Below are positions 1 to 11,285 of a stretch of 64,000 bases of DNA, piece after piece; positions within the stretch are counted from its first letter, which is position 1; each line of letters opens with the position of its first letter. The translations under genes were made by a program, and so were the position numbers. The DNA comes from Littorina saxatilis (Eukaryota > Mollusca > Gastropoda > Littorinimorpha > Littorinidae). The notes under the pieces are model-generated. The model was not told the origin of the DNA, ran no database searches, and saw only the letters and a list, made by a program, of their open reading frames with translations. Location: assembly GCF_037325665.1 (NCBI RefSeq), contig NC_090251.1, positions 25,722,324 through 25,786,323 on the forward strand, in the 5' to 3' direction.

Positions 1-234
1 CATGCGGGCCCACCGGTGTGTGGAAACGCCCAGGTGCCCACGAACCAACCTCCAGCTATGGGTTAAATAGCCGGGCAGGATAGGCTCGTCAACCCTGGCA
101 GGCAGCTATCCTAAGAGAAGACCACTCTGAATTCAAAACGAGGAGAAGGAAAACTCCGAAATGAAACCCACGCAGTCCCTCGAAGACGGAACGGCACTGG
201 CCTTTTTTAGGCGGGGAGCAGACCGGGTGCCTAC
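1..234. other. Unassigned left edge
   Basis: Moderately GC-rich and without a gene. Wording such as AACCCTGGCAGGCAGC suggests a repeat fragment cut by the window edge, but I could not name it. Confidence 0.3.
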
Positions 235-366
235 GCTATCCTCGACAAATGGTTGTGTCATCAACGAAACTGCCTTTTGCACTAGCGGCGGACTACGTTC
301 AGTTTCATTCTGTGAGTTCCACAGCTTGACTAAAAGTAGTAATTTCGCCTTTCGCGACTTGTTTTG
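235..366 (-). repeat. Family A fragment
   Basis: Matches, in reverse, the left end of family A (ACTCACAGAATGAAACTGAA and the TCGCG...GGCGAAA end), most closely the variant at 63551. It abuts the SINE tail that follows. Confidence 0.7.
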
Positions 367-440
367 TTTGTTTGTTTGCTTAACGCCCAGCCGACCACGA
401 AGGACCATATCAGGGCGGACTGACCCTATTGCTCCCGTTG
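367..440 (-). repeat. SINE 3' domain fragment
   Basis: Reverse complement reads GCCCTGATATGGTCCTTCGT then CTGGGCGTTAAGCAAACAAA, the same tail as the full SINE at 42337. The tRNA-derived head is missing. Confidence 0.7.
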
Positions 441-732
441 ACTTCGTATAAGTTTGGAAAGCAATCTCAAGTAGCATTAATGTTAAGCGTGACCGACATT
501 ATGTCGAGTCCGTCTCCGAAATGCATTGGCCAATCGCGGAAAGGCGCTGACGTCATTGCATGAAAGGATTTCCCTACCCAGAATTCCAAACGGGTTTGGA
601 GATTTTGAAGATTTAGTTCCGGACGACGACGCTCTATGGTCGGTTTATCATTTGAAGGGAAGCAATCGGTTAAAAAAGGGCGTCGACAGGGCCAAAGAAG
701 GGGGGTAGGAACGTGTGGATAATACACCTGTG

Positions 733-890
733 TATATGTTACAGTTAATCTTTGAAACCAGGGAATACGTGTATTAACTAGGTAATACATGAATTAACTG
801 ACGAAAAAAACCCAGTTATTTCATGTATTACCTAAAATAGTGTAGTTAATACACGTATTCCCTGGTTTCACAGATTAACTGTAACATATA
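733..890. mobile_element. Fold-back element (hairpin MITE)
   Basis: Two arms of about 65 bp, GTTACAGTTAATC through CCAGGGAATACGTG and its inverse, meet in a short AT-rich loop. The whole 158 bp could fold into one long hairpin. No coding capacity. Confidence 0.8.
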
Positions 891-899
891 TATACCGTC

Positions 900-3118
900 T
901 TAACCTTCGCCGGTGGTCGTGAGTCCGTGTGGACCCAGAAGGATGTTTAATTGCAAATATCATTTAAACTAGTTGACATTTTTTAATGAACTTTTAAGAA
1001 TGCCTCAGGAACCTAAAAAGCTCCTATGTCCTCAAATTTCAGCGAGAAGTAATTACAAAAAAATAAGGTCGTACTTAGACTACGTACATACATCGTGGGG
1101 CCGTGCGACCCATGTTTCTCGAAGAAGACTCAGACTCAGACTGAGACTCAGAACTTTATTACAAAAGGATAAAGGTTTTTAGGCAAAGCCTATTCTTCCA
1201 ACCTGTCCTTTATACAAAACTTAAAGACAGACGCACATTACAAATATAAATTCAATCATATAAAATACAGAAATACATTGTACAGAATGCAACACAATGT
1301 GCATTTAAGGAATTACATAAGGAGAACTCAAAAAATTACAAAATTACATTGACATAGTTATACCTTTCATTTGGGAATAAGTTGCTCCGATCAGCTACAC
1401 ATCCGTTAACATTAGTACAAAATGTTTAACAAAATAACAATCGAACAAGACATTTGATTCACGAATGATGTGTGAACGTGACTGTCTCTTAAACATTTTC
1501 ACTGAAGTTGCATTTCTTATCTGTTGGGGTAAGGAGTTCCAGAGAAACGCTCCCGAGAAGGCTAAACTCGATTTGTAGAGGTCTATGCGAGGTATGGGAG
1601 GGATGATTTTTTGGGACCCATATCTTTTTGTGGCATGTTTGAAATGTGATTGCAAATATTTAGGACAGTCGTCATTTAGAATTTTATACATGAACACAGC
1701 CTTGTTTAACGTCAACTGATCTTTCAAGGGGAGGAAATTCAAGAGCTTTAGTTTATCATCCGTGGACCTATTCAAATCATGCAGAATAAGTTTTGCAGCT
1801 CGGCGATGCAGGGAATTGAGTCTTTTTAAATGAACATCACTGCAGTTATCCCAAAGTGTCGATGCGAAGTTTATATGAGGCATTATGTGGGCGTAATAGA
1901 ACATTTTGAGTGCTGCAGAATCAGCGTAATGCCTTAATTTTGATAACAGGTACACATTTTTTTTATACTAGTTTGCAAATATTACTCAAATGAGTTTGCC
2001 ATTTCAACTCTTGATCAATGGTAACACCCAATAATCTATGTTCCCTAACTTGCTGCACTTGAGTTGAACCAACTGACAGTTGTAATTGTAAAGGACTTAA
2101 TTGGTGTTTTTGTCTCGTGGTTATCACCATACTCTTTGTTTTAATCGGATGAATGATCATTGCATTAGAAACGCACCACTCAGTGATTTCATCCACACTT
2201 GTTTGAAGAGAAGAGTTGACGGATTCCAAAGATTTTTGACTGGCGTGAACAGAAGAGTCATCGGCGAAGAACTCACATCTAACTTTTTCATCGGACACAT
2301 GAAGGGGTAAATCATTTATATAAATACAGAACAAGATAGGTCCTAATACAGACCCTTGAGGGACACCACTTCTGACAAACTCATTTGACGAAGTTTTACA
2401 GTTAATGGATACATACTGTTTCCGTTTTGAAAGATACGATTAAAAAAAGGCACAGGCTGAGTCGTCTTTTAAATAGCACTTTAATTTCTTTAGTAGAAGT
2501 GAGTGATCTACTAGGTCAAAGGCTTTCTTAAAGTCCAAAAACAACGCTCCCGTTATGTCTGCTTTGTTTATTGCTGACAGCCAAGTCTCGCATAAAGAGC
2601 TTAAGGCGGTGTGGCAGGAATGCTTAGAGCGGAATCCAGACTGAAAAGGATGAAACAGATTCATTTGTTCCATATATGCCAGTAGGTGTTTTTGTATGTG
2701 CTTTTCTAAGGGTTTAGATAGAACAGGTAAGAGGGAAATAGGTCTAAAGTTGTTTGGGTCTGTAAGATCCTTATTTTTTGGAAGGGGTAATACTTTTGCA
2801 CACTTTAAAATAGAAGGGAACACGTTTTGTTGTATGCTTAGGTTATAAACATAAGTTAGGGAATCGACAATGTAAGGTAAAGCAAGTTTTAGCAACTTGA
2901 CTGGAATCTTGTCTGGACCCATTGACTTCTTATTCGCCATTTGTTCTACCAGTTTTCCTACTTCGTGCACTGAGATTGGAGGAATAGAAAACGTGTCAGT
3001 TTGAGTCAACTTTTGTCCACAGAATGTTTTTAATTTTTAAGGAAATGAGAAGCATGGGTCCGCACGGCCCCACGATGACTTCCGTGTGTAGTCGATAACC
3101 CAGACGGGCGAAGGTTAA
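900..3118. mobile_element. Family B inverted-repeat element, split by a LINE
   Basis: Begins TTAACCTTCGCC and ends GGCGAAGGTTAA. The segment after the left end (GTGTGGACCCAGAAGG) and the long right terminal repeat match the second copy at 23838-24855 in reverse order, so this copy lies inverted relative to it. About 1.9 kb in the middle is a LINE insertion. Confidence 0.7.
1128..3045 (-). mobile_element. 5'-truncated non-LTR retrotransposon (LINE) with reverse transcriptase
   Basis: The minus strand encodes an RT: NNFRPISLLPVLSK, FLDFKKAFDLVDH, SGVPQGSVLGPILF, catalytic FFADDSS, then LLGVTIDQELKWQTH and the C-terminal block with RAAKLILHDLNR and LWNSLPQQIR. The endonuclease and ORF1 are absent, so it is 5'-truncated just upstream of the RT. 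The frame is broken at least twice, near 2440 (a T-run) and near 1960. The 3' end carries AATAAAG followed by a short GAGTCT-type repeat tail, like CR1/L2-type LINEs. Dead copy. Confidence 0.9.
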
Positions 3119-3373
3119 TCGCCACGTTTGTTGTTCTTGGGAGGATTGTATCTTAAACTACAACGACATGATGCTAGAAACATGACTCTGATCCACAGCT
3201 CAGCGTAAGAAACAGAACGTCAACCATTTATCACAGTAATGAGAGATTTCCTGAATGTCAAGGGCAGCTGAATCCTTACGCGCTTTTCTCTTCAGTCATG
3301 AAACGTGACACCGACTTTACCTGTTGCGTGTTGATGGTTATTGATGGCATTTGTCGTTTTGCCGTGCTATGTG

Positions 3374-3422
<49 letters not shown>

Positions 3423-4139
3423 GCAGAAATTGATTGGACGTTTTTACAAGCATATTCGCGTTGCAAATTAAGAATATTATAACGCCCTGCCTCCGCGCTC
3501 TCTCTCTCTCTCTCTCTCTCCGGCTCTCTCTTTCTCAGTCAGTCTCCCTCTCTCAGTCTCTAGCTCTCTCTCTCTCTCTCTCTCTCTCCGGCTCTCTCTT
3601 TCTCAGTCTCTCTCGGTCTCACTCTCTTTCTCTCGGTCTCTCTCTCTCTCTCGGTCTCGGTCTCTCTCTCTCTCTCGTGTAAGATTTCAAAAACCTCCTA
3701 CAGTATTGTTCACAAGCAGTATTGACACTTTGTCACGATCTTGGGATCGATTGCAGTCATTGAGTTTCAGAGAAATGCGTTGTTCAGAACTTCTTTGTTC
3801 GTGTTATTTTCTTCTTCTTCTTCTTCTTCTACTTATGTTGCTATTTCTTGTGTTGAATGTTGTGCGTATAGTGTTTTATGTTTATAGTGTGCGTAAACCT
3901 TTACGGTAAAGGGGAACGTAAGGTGTAAATGTTGACCGAAAAAGAGGTAATTACTCACACAAAGACATACATTTATAATGATGAAGATTTCTTGTGTTGC
4001 TTAAAATGTTATGGTGTTTTATAGTCTTTATTTTGTGCGTACAGCTTTACAGTAAAGAGGAACTGAAGGTGTAAATGTTGACATAAAAAGAGGTAAATAC
4101 ACACAAAAAGACAAAACGCGTGAGCATTAGCAGAATGAG
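3119..4139. other. Gene-free stretch with CT microsatellites
   Basis: Contains (CT)n at 3375-3421 and an interrupted CT-rich tract at 3498-3678, then AT-rich sequence with a loose repeat of TACGGTAAAG..GAAC...GTGTAAATGTTGAC at about 3900 and 4045. No exon seen. Confidence 0.6.
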
Positions 4140-5011
4140 ACAAGTCGCGTAAGGCGAAAATACAATATTTAGTCAAGTAGCTGTCGAACTCACAGAATGA
4201 AACTTAACACAATGCAACGCAGCAAGACCGTATACTCGTGGTCCACCGCTCACGGCATAGGCAGTGAAATTGACAAGAAGAGCGGGGTAGTGGTTACGCT
4301 ATGCTGCATAGCACGCTTTTCTGTACCTCTCTTCGTTTGAACTTTCTGAGCGTGTTTTTAATCCAAACATATCATATCTATATATTTTTGGAATCAGGAA
4401 CCGACAAGGAATAAGATGAAAGTGTTTTTAAATTGATTTCGAAAAAAAAATTTTGATAATAATTTTTATATATTTAATTTTCAGAGCTTGTTTTTAATCC
4501 GAATATAACATATTTATATGTTTTTGGAATCAGCAAATGATGGAGAATAAGATAAACGTAAATTTGGATCGTTTTATAAATTTTTATTTTTTTTTACAAT
4601 TTTCAGATTTTTAATGACCAAAGTCATTAATTAATTTTTAAGCCACCAAGCTGAAATGCAATACCGAACCCCGGGCTTCGTCGAAGAGTGCTTGACCAAA
4701 ATTTCAACCAATTTGGTTGAAAAATGAGGGCGTGACAGTGCCGCCTCAACTTTCACGAAAAGCCGGATATGACGTCATCAAAGACATTTATCAAAAAAAT
4801 GAAAAAAACGTTCGGGGATTTTATACCCAGGAACTCTCATGTCAAATTTCATAAAGATCGGTCCAGTAGTTTAGTCTGAATCGCTCTACACACACACACA
4901 CACACACACGCACACACACACACACACACACACGCACGCACATACACCACGACCCTCGTTTTGATTCCCGCTCGATGTTAAAATATTTAGTCAAAACTTG
5001 ACTAAATATAA
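4140..5011 (+). mobile_element. Family A element, complete
   Basis: Starts ACAAGTCGCGTAAGGCGAAA and ends AGTCAAAACTTGACTAAATA. Both ends carry the motif ATTTAGTCAAG in opposite orientation, so it is an inverted-repeat, non-coding element, probably a non-autonomous DNA transposon. An internal (AC)n at 4887-4943 sits at the same place in other copies. Confidence 0.75.
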
Positions 5012-5099
5012 AAAGAGCGAGAATTAGCATTTCGCTGGACATAGAGGCAGACATAAACACAGAAAACCCCATACAGACAGACACAAAGACACATGAAGA

Positions 5100-5220
5100 C
5101 AGACACAGACTGAATACATTAACCCTCAAATGGAAGTCAGACACAGACTGAATACATTAACCCTCAAATGGGAGTCAGACACAGACTGAATACATTAACC
5201 CTCAAATGGGAGTCAGGCAC
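5100..5220 (+). repeat. 38-bp tandem repeat
   Basis: Three and a part units of AGACACAGACTGAATACATT followed by AACCCTCAAATGGGAGTC, nearly identical. Confidence 0.85.
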
Positions 5221-5264
5221 AGTGAACTTGGACAGAAAAAAACGATGGTAAAATAATGCCCAAG

Positions 5265-5395
5265 ATGCTGCTCCTGCTGATGACGATGCCGACGACGATG
5301 GTGTTGGCGATGACCGGATGGTGTTGACGACGATGATGTTGACGATGACGATGGTGTTGACGACGATGATGATGACGATGATTCATTTTTCATTG
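5265..5395 (+). repeat. GAT/GAC-rich imperfect repeat
   Basis: Runs of GATGACGATG and GATGGTGTTGACGA. Reads as poly-Ser/Thr in some frames, but nothing suggests a gene. Confidence 0.6.
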
Positions 5396-5473
5396 TCATT
5401 ACTTTATTGTCTCATCGCTTGGAAATTCGGGTCGCTTCCTCCCAGTGGAAAGCTAACAGCAACGAAAACATTT

Positions 5474-5901
5474 CACACACACACACACACGCACACACAT
5501 ACACACATACACACACACTAACACACACACACACACACACACTACTAATCCAAAATATTATCCACACGAACAAACACAAAACAACAACGAAAACATTTTT
5601 AACTCAAAATATTTTAATTCAAAAAACCATCCACACAACAAAACACAAAGCAACTACGGCAACATTCCACTCAAAAAACATTCTTTTCCAAAGCTTTGTT
5701 CACGCAACAAAACACAAAACAACAACCGCAACATTTTACTCAAAAGCATTATTTTCCAAAATTTTTCTTCCACACAACAAAACACAAAACAACAACGAAA
5801 ACATTTAATTCAAAAACATTTTTTATCAAAAATATCCTCCACACAACTATACACAAAACAACTACGGCAACATTCCACTCAAAAACATGTTAATCCAAAG
5901 C
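5474..5901 (+). repeat. CA tract and about 65-bp tandem repeat
   Basis: A (CA)n tract to about 5542 is followed by roughly five units built on CACAACAAAACACAAAACAA, AACATTT and TCAAAAACATT. The units differ by 10-25%. Confidence 0.8.
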
Positions 5902-6246
5902 TGCAACGGCAAAACCCTTCTCAGCGACATCACCCTCATACATAATCAAATACACTCAAAGCACAACAAGAACAACAGCAAAACCAATCCCTGAAACATC
6001 CAACGCCCATACACTTGCATGCAAAATTGAGTCCAGGAAAAACGCGACATGTTGACAACGAAACCGGAAATGATCAAGGAGAGTTCTGGTAGCGCCGGAA
6101 ATGGATGTCGATACCTCTGCGCCACCGTGAAGTGCGATGATCAAGGTCCGTGTCACGTGACCCAGACAGAATCCATCAGATCGCGGAATGTCAAGACCCA
6201 AGTGTCGCCGCTAATTGTGTCAGGGGCGGATTAGGGGGGGGGGGGG

Positions 6247-7240
6247 GGAGAAAATTTTTTCACACGTCAGTTACGGGCTTTCAATCCCGAAGGCTATTTC
6301 CCAGTAGCTACGAACGTAAACGGAAGTTCCGATGTGTTCGGATGCTTATCGATTTGAGTTGTCGTTCGTGTCTCGCTGACCCAGTACACGGTAGCGCTGG
6401 AATGAGTGCAATCCGAGCTACGAACTTTGCCGATTGCAATCTAGAAATGATCGTCACTGCTGCAGGGTCAATGTGTGAATTAATAGGATAGAGCGAAAAG
6501 AATTGCACTCAGCACTCGCTCAATCCATGCTGAGGCTCATAAACTCCCAGCCTGCAGAACATCATACAGACAGCAGTCTTTCTTTCCTCGCACCATTGGC
6601 GAATGGAACGCCCTCCCACCACAGGCAGTATCATCAGCCTCGGTGGAAGCCTTCAAAACCCAGATCTAGACACCATGCACTGCAGCAGAAGACCTCTTGT
6701 ACACCAGCGTTCCCATGTAATTGCCAGAAACACATTCACAGGTACTTCAATATGTTGTTACTGGACTCCGATCGAGTGCCTTTTTAGTTTCTACAAAATA
6801 ATAGCACTGATGATCTAACGAGTAACGTGATCATGTTCAGTTAGATCTGAGGTGTAACAGTGTACAGTCAGTATCACCAGCATCAGCGTGTGCCAGTATG
6901 CATGCGGTTTGTGGCTCCCATACGAGTGCATGCTTTTTAATTATAGGGTGTATTTTAGTTTTACGACAAGAAAAAGAAGTTCTTTCCTTCAAAACATCCA
7001 AAATATCCGTATTAGATGTTGTCGTTGAACATGTGTTGCACACAGCAAACATTTTGAAATCTCCGAAGATGCTTGCAAAGATGACGCAGAGATCTGTACA
7101 GTATCTCTGGATGACGCAAGGATAGTGTTCGACTCGGCTCTTTGACTTGGTAAACATCGGAACTTTCGATTACGTTCGTAGTTACTCGGAACCAGCCTTC
7201 GGGATTGAAAGCCCGCAACTGACGTGTGAACATTTTTTTG
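6247..7240. mobile_element. Element with about 80-bp terminal inverted repeats
   Basis: CACACGTCAGTTACGGGCTT plus TCAATCCCGAAGGCT at 6260-6333 recurs inverted at 7149-7230, followed on both sides by the GTTCCGATGT match. Flanks are G-runs (6233-6248) and C-runs (7260-7281) with a hAT-like CAGGGGCGGA at 6219. No transposase seen inside. Confidence 0.65.
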
Positions 7241-7420
7241 CGGGGGGCGAGGGGTTCCGCCCCCCCCCCCCCCCCCCCCCGAAACTCAAAACTTCTTCAA
7301 AAACTAGGCCTAACGCGTTTCAGGGGTATTTAGGTCAAAAGACACGTCATATAGGAGTGAAGCTATAATTATGATGTCGGAAGCGGATATCAGTGAAGAT
7401 AAATTGCTGATATTAACAGC

Positions 7421-7565
7421 TATTGTGTTTTCAGCGTAGCAAATAGGGCTCGATATTTAGACGAGATAAGCATAATCTGTATAATGCCGACGAGTCGAAG
7501 ACGAGTCGCATTATACTTGTTCGAGTCTAAATATCGGACCCTATTGCTACGATGAAAACACAATA
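7421..7565. mobile_element. Fold-back element
   Basis: TATTGTGTTTTCAGCGTAGC is matched in reverse by GCTACGATGAAAACACAATA, and the arms continue through CGATATTTAGAC. About 145 bp, one hairpin. Confidence 0.8.
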
Positions 7566-8258
7566 GCGTTTATATAGCTATTCTGACATTACATTCTGTG
7601 TTAAAATCATGTTTTTGTCAGCAACAAGGACCAGAATGGTCCATGTCGTTGATTGCAGACGACGGTTCCCTTTCCGCATGAAGCCACGGAAATAACCGAA
7701 CATTGAAAAACCCACGGACATGTATTACGGAGAAAACTCGAGGTAACCGGATGTTTAGCATTACGTCAATTTGCTAGGAATCATATGACGTCATGACGTA
7801 TCATGCTTGCCTACGTAGATTGTATGTTCGAAAGTCTGACTTCTGTTGGGAATTCGCGTGGTGAAGACTGCGGTAAATCTGATAAGAGAATAAGGATTGT
7901 CTCAGAAGAAACGACCAAATGTTTCAGACCGGTAACTTCATTTCAACATTGCACTATACAATGGACGTTCTATGTGACAGGAATCACAGGAGAGTTTGCT
8001 GATTTTGCGTTAAACATTGGAGAGATCGTCTGCTAGAATCAGAGATAGGTCGCTTCAGATTGCAGCTTCTGGAAATTTGCAAGGTTTGTTGCCTGTTCAA
8101 GAACTGGATTTTACACGTAATGTATGTCATGTACAGTAAGCAACAACAAAAACACACACAAAGCAAATGGCATCGTCTGTCGACGAGTCACAGAAACAAA
8201 CCTGGCGAGGTATGCGTGTACTTTATACACGTGGAAGAAACCGGAACCATGCGTCTTT

Positions 8259-8293
8259 GTTATTGCCGATATCGTTTGGATATCGGCAATAAC
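8259..8293. repeat. Perfect short palindrome
   Basis: GTTATTGCCGATATC, five-base loop, GATATCGGCAATAAC. A 15-bp stem. Confidence 0.85.
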
Positions 8294-8404
8294 TGACCAA
8301 CTTCCGTAGCGTTATGCTTTGATGATCGGAAAAGGGATGTGTGAGACCATCCAATCACAGCCCCCGAATTCCCCCACGTGTCCATCAGAATAGCTATATT
8401 TTAA

Positions 8405-8445
8405 GTTATTGAGACATCCCAGTGCACTGGGATTGTTTCAATAAC
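8405..8445. repeat. 41-bp imperfect palindrome
   Basis: Centre CCCAGTGCACTGGG, outer arms GTTATTGA and TCAATAAC. Lies close to the palindrome at 8259, in a fold-back-rich stretch (7380-8460). Confidence 0.8.
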
Positions 8446-8600
8446 GATATTGTCAGTACCACAGAATACATGTATATAGAACAGAAGCGGCATTCACGTC
8501 TTCGGGATGTTCCGTGATTTTCCGGAAAACCTCGGGCCGCCATTTTCTTATGTTTGCACGGAGGCTTGTAAAAATGTCGCTCTCCAGAGAGAAGTGTCCG
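8406..8600 (-). other. Segment with ATGGCGG start context, related to 10870-10985
   Basis: On the minus strand an ATG at 8541-8543 opens 45 codons beginning MAARGFPENHG and holding RRRECRFCSIYMYSV. The plus-strand segment at 10893 has MADAVTALNQ and KRRCRFCSICIL in the same arrangement, and the DNA before both ATGs is alike. It is a repeat that carries a start-like site. Function unknown. Confidence 0.4.
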
Positions 8601-8670
8601 AGAGGACGGCATATAGAGAATACTACATGGCTTGCTGTGTCGTACCAGATTTACACGAGTTTATTTTTTT

Positions 8671-8737
8671 ACAGTTAGTCAAGTTTTGACTAAATGTTTT
8701 AACATAGAGGGGGAATCGAGACGAGGGTCGTGGTGTA

Positions 8738-8793
<56 letters not shown>

Positions 8794-9564
8794 TGTCTGT
8801 CTGTGTGTGTGTGTGTGTAGAGCGATTCAGACTAAACTACTGGACCGATCTTTATGAAATTTTACATGAGAGTTCATGGGTATGATATCCCCGGACGTTT
8901 TATTATTTTTTGGGATAAATGTCTTTGATGACGTCATATCCGGCTTTTTGTAAAAGTTGAGGCGGCACTGTCACACCCTCATTTTTCAATTAAATTGATT
9001 GAAATTTTGGCCAAGCAATCTTCGGCAAAGGCCGGACTTTGGTATTGCATTTCAGCTTGGTGGCTTAAAAATTAATTAATGACTTTGGTCATTAAAAATC
9101 TGCAAATTGTAAAAAAAATATTTTTTTTATAAAATGATCCAAATTTACGTTCATCTTATTCTTCATCATTTTCTGATTCCAAAAACATATAAATATGCTA
9201 TATTTGGATTAAAAACAAGCCCTGAAAATTTAAAAATATGAAAATTATGATTAAAATTAAATTTCCAAAATCGATTTAAAAACACTTTCATCTTATTCCT
9301 TGTCTGTTCCTGATTCCAAAAACATATAGATATGATATGTTTGGATTAAAAACACGCTCAGAAAGTTAAAACGAAGAGAGCTACAGAAAAGCATGCTATG
9401 GAACACAGCGATCCCACAACCGCGCTAAACAGGCTCGTCAGTTTCACTGCGTTTTGCACAAGCGGCGGACTACGGTCATTGTTAAAAAATGCAGTGCGTT
9501 CAGTTTCATTCTGTGAATTCCACAGCTTGACTAAATGTAGTAATTTCGCCTTACGCGACTTGTT
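8671..9564 (-). mobile_element. Family A element, complete, reversed
   Basis: Same ends as the copy at 4140, in reverse, with (GT)n at 8738-8818 in place of (AC)n. Confidence 0.8.
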
Positions 9565-9769
9565 TAAATATTGAACTGTTACCACACAGAAATTGTCACT
9601 CATCTGGGTCATTGTCTGACTCGTGTTTCCTCATAGAAATATCCAACAACAATATCCGATTCACATTATGCCTTACATCGTTCAACTTAATGTAAATCTA
9701 AATATAGGTCCCTGGTGCCACACATTCTAGGCGTGATGGAAAATTACCATGCACCTGCCGCCGGAGAAG

Positions 9770-10803
9770 ACAGGCACAATGATGACCCCACTGTGACCCC
9801 AAAATGTGACGCGGGTCAACCAAACTAGGGTCACATCGGAACATTGTCAAACCCTTCAAGTGTTTTAAGTTTCAAAGCTCTAGCTTCACAAACGCCCGAG
9901 ATAACGTCAATGTTGACTTATTATGAATCGCACGTGACCCCCTGTGACCCCAAAAGTTGACGAGGGTCAATCTAACTTATGTCAAGTTGGTATACGGTAG
10001 ATTATCAATCCCTAGATATCTGCAAAGTATCAAAGCTCTAGATTAAAAAACATCCGAGATAACCTCAAAGTTAAATTTTTATGAAACGAACATGACCCCA
10101 CGGTGACCCCAAAATTTGACGAGGGTCAACCAAACTTTGTAAGATCATCAAACTCTGACAGCTAGTGTACACAGTTTTAGAGGTCTCGCTTGAAAAACAT
10201 CCGAGATAACCTCAACGTTAAGTTTTTGTGACACGAACATGACCCCGCTGTGACCCCAATATTTGACGAGGGGCAACTAAACTGGGGTCACTTTGTAAGA
10301 TCATCAAACTCTGACAATGTACAAAGTTTCAGAGGTCTAGCTTGAAAAACTTCCAAGATAACCTCAACGTTAAGTTTATTATAAAACGAACATGACCTCG
10401 CTGTGACCCCAATACTTGACGAGGGTCAACCAAACTGGGGTCACTTTGTAAGATCATCAAACTCGGACAGTGTACACAGTTTCAGAGGTCTAGCTTGAAA
10501 AGCTTCCAAGGTAACCTCAACGTTAAGTTTAATTATGAAACGAACATGACCCCGCTGTGACCCCAATACTTGACGAGGGTCAACCAAACTGGGGTCACTT
10601 TGTAAGATCATCAAACTCGGACAGTGTACAAAGTTTCAGAGGTCTAGCTTGAAAAACCTTCGAGATACCTCAACGTTAAATGTCAGTGTTTTGTCCACGG
10701 GGGGACGGCCGGCCGGCCGGCCGCCTGGGCCAGGCCCGGGTGGACATACAACCAGACACATAAGATTCGTAATACTCACCAATTACTCAGGTGAGTCAAA
10801 AAC
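9770..10803 (+). repeat. Family C tandem array, about 140-170-bp units
   Basis: Six units begin near 9783, 9919, 10092, 10239, 10392 and 10547, each with TGACCCC..TGTGACCCCAA, TTGACGAGGGTCAACCAAAC and GTTTCAGAGGTCTAGCTTG. The last three are almost identical. The array ends in a GGCCGGCC-rich piece and GGTGAGTCAAAAA, the terminal motif shared with families D and E. Confidence 0.8.
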
Positions 10804-10892
10804 CGGAAGGTTTAACCCCCTAAAGTCGACTTATAAATAACCTTTTCAGTGTAGTGAGTGGCTTATACCGAGACAGCTGCAAACACAACAAC

Positions 10893-11285
10893 ATGGCGGA
10901 CGCTGTGACGGCCTTGAACCAACTTTTCGCCCTTGCGAAGAGGCGTTGCCGCTTCTGTTCTATATGTATTCTGTGGTCAGTACCGCCAGAGAAAAAAGAA
11001 GATTCAAAACGCACATTTTGCAATGCGCATTTGGATAGGCGTAACTGTGTGGTCAGATCTACTTCTGTGTGGGTTGTCTCAAGTGTGTCGTGCTTTCGTC
11101 ACACGCAAACTCTTGTTTTAATTTCTGTTGGTAAATTCCAGTGTAGCGTTAAGCTAAAAAGTGATGATCTTTCATATAGACCTCATTATTTTAAACTCGG
11201 AGAAAGGACTGTGCTCTTAGTTATTTGCGATTCGAAACCTTCATCGAGCTTCGACAGATTGACTGTGCAGAGTGTTGCCCCTTGA
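10893..11285 (+). other. Unrecognised 130-codon ORF
   Basis: Opens at ATGGCGG in good start context and runs to TGA, reading MADAVTALNQLFALAKRR then CRFCSICILWSVPPEKK. I do not recognise it. Its first part is shared with the repeat at 8406-8600, and no downstream exon or splice pair was found, so a chance ORF in a repeat is as likely as a gene. Confidence 0.2.

Noticed and set aside
5100-5901. CRISPR-like array
   Set aside because: Units are direct tandem repeats without unique spacers, in a eukaryotic setting.
10893-11285. Single-exon gene of 130 codons
   Set aside because: Kept only as a low-confidence ORF: its start is shared with a repeat and no family was recognised.
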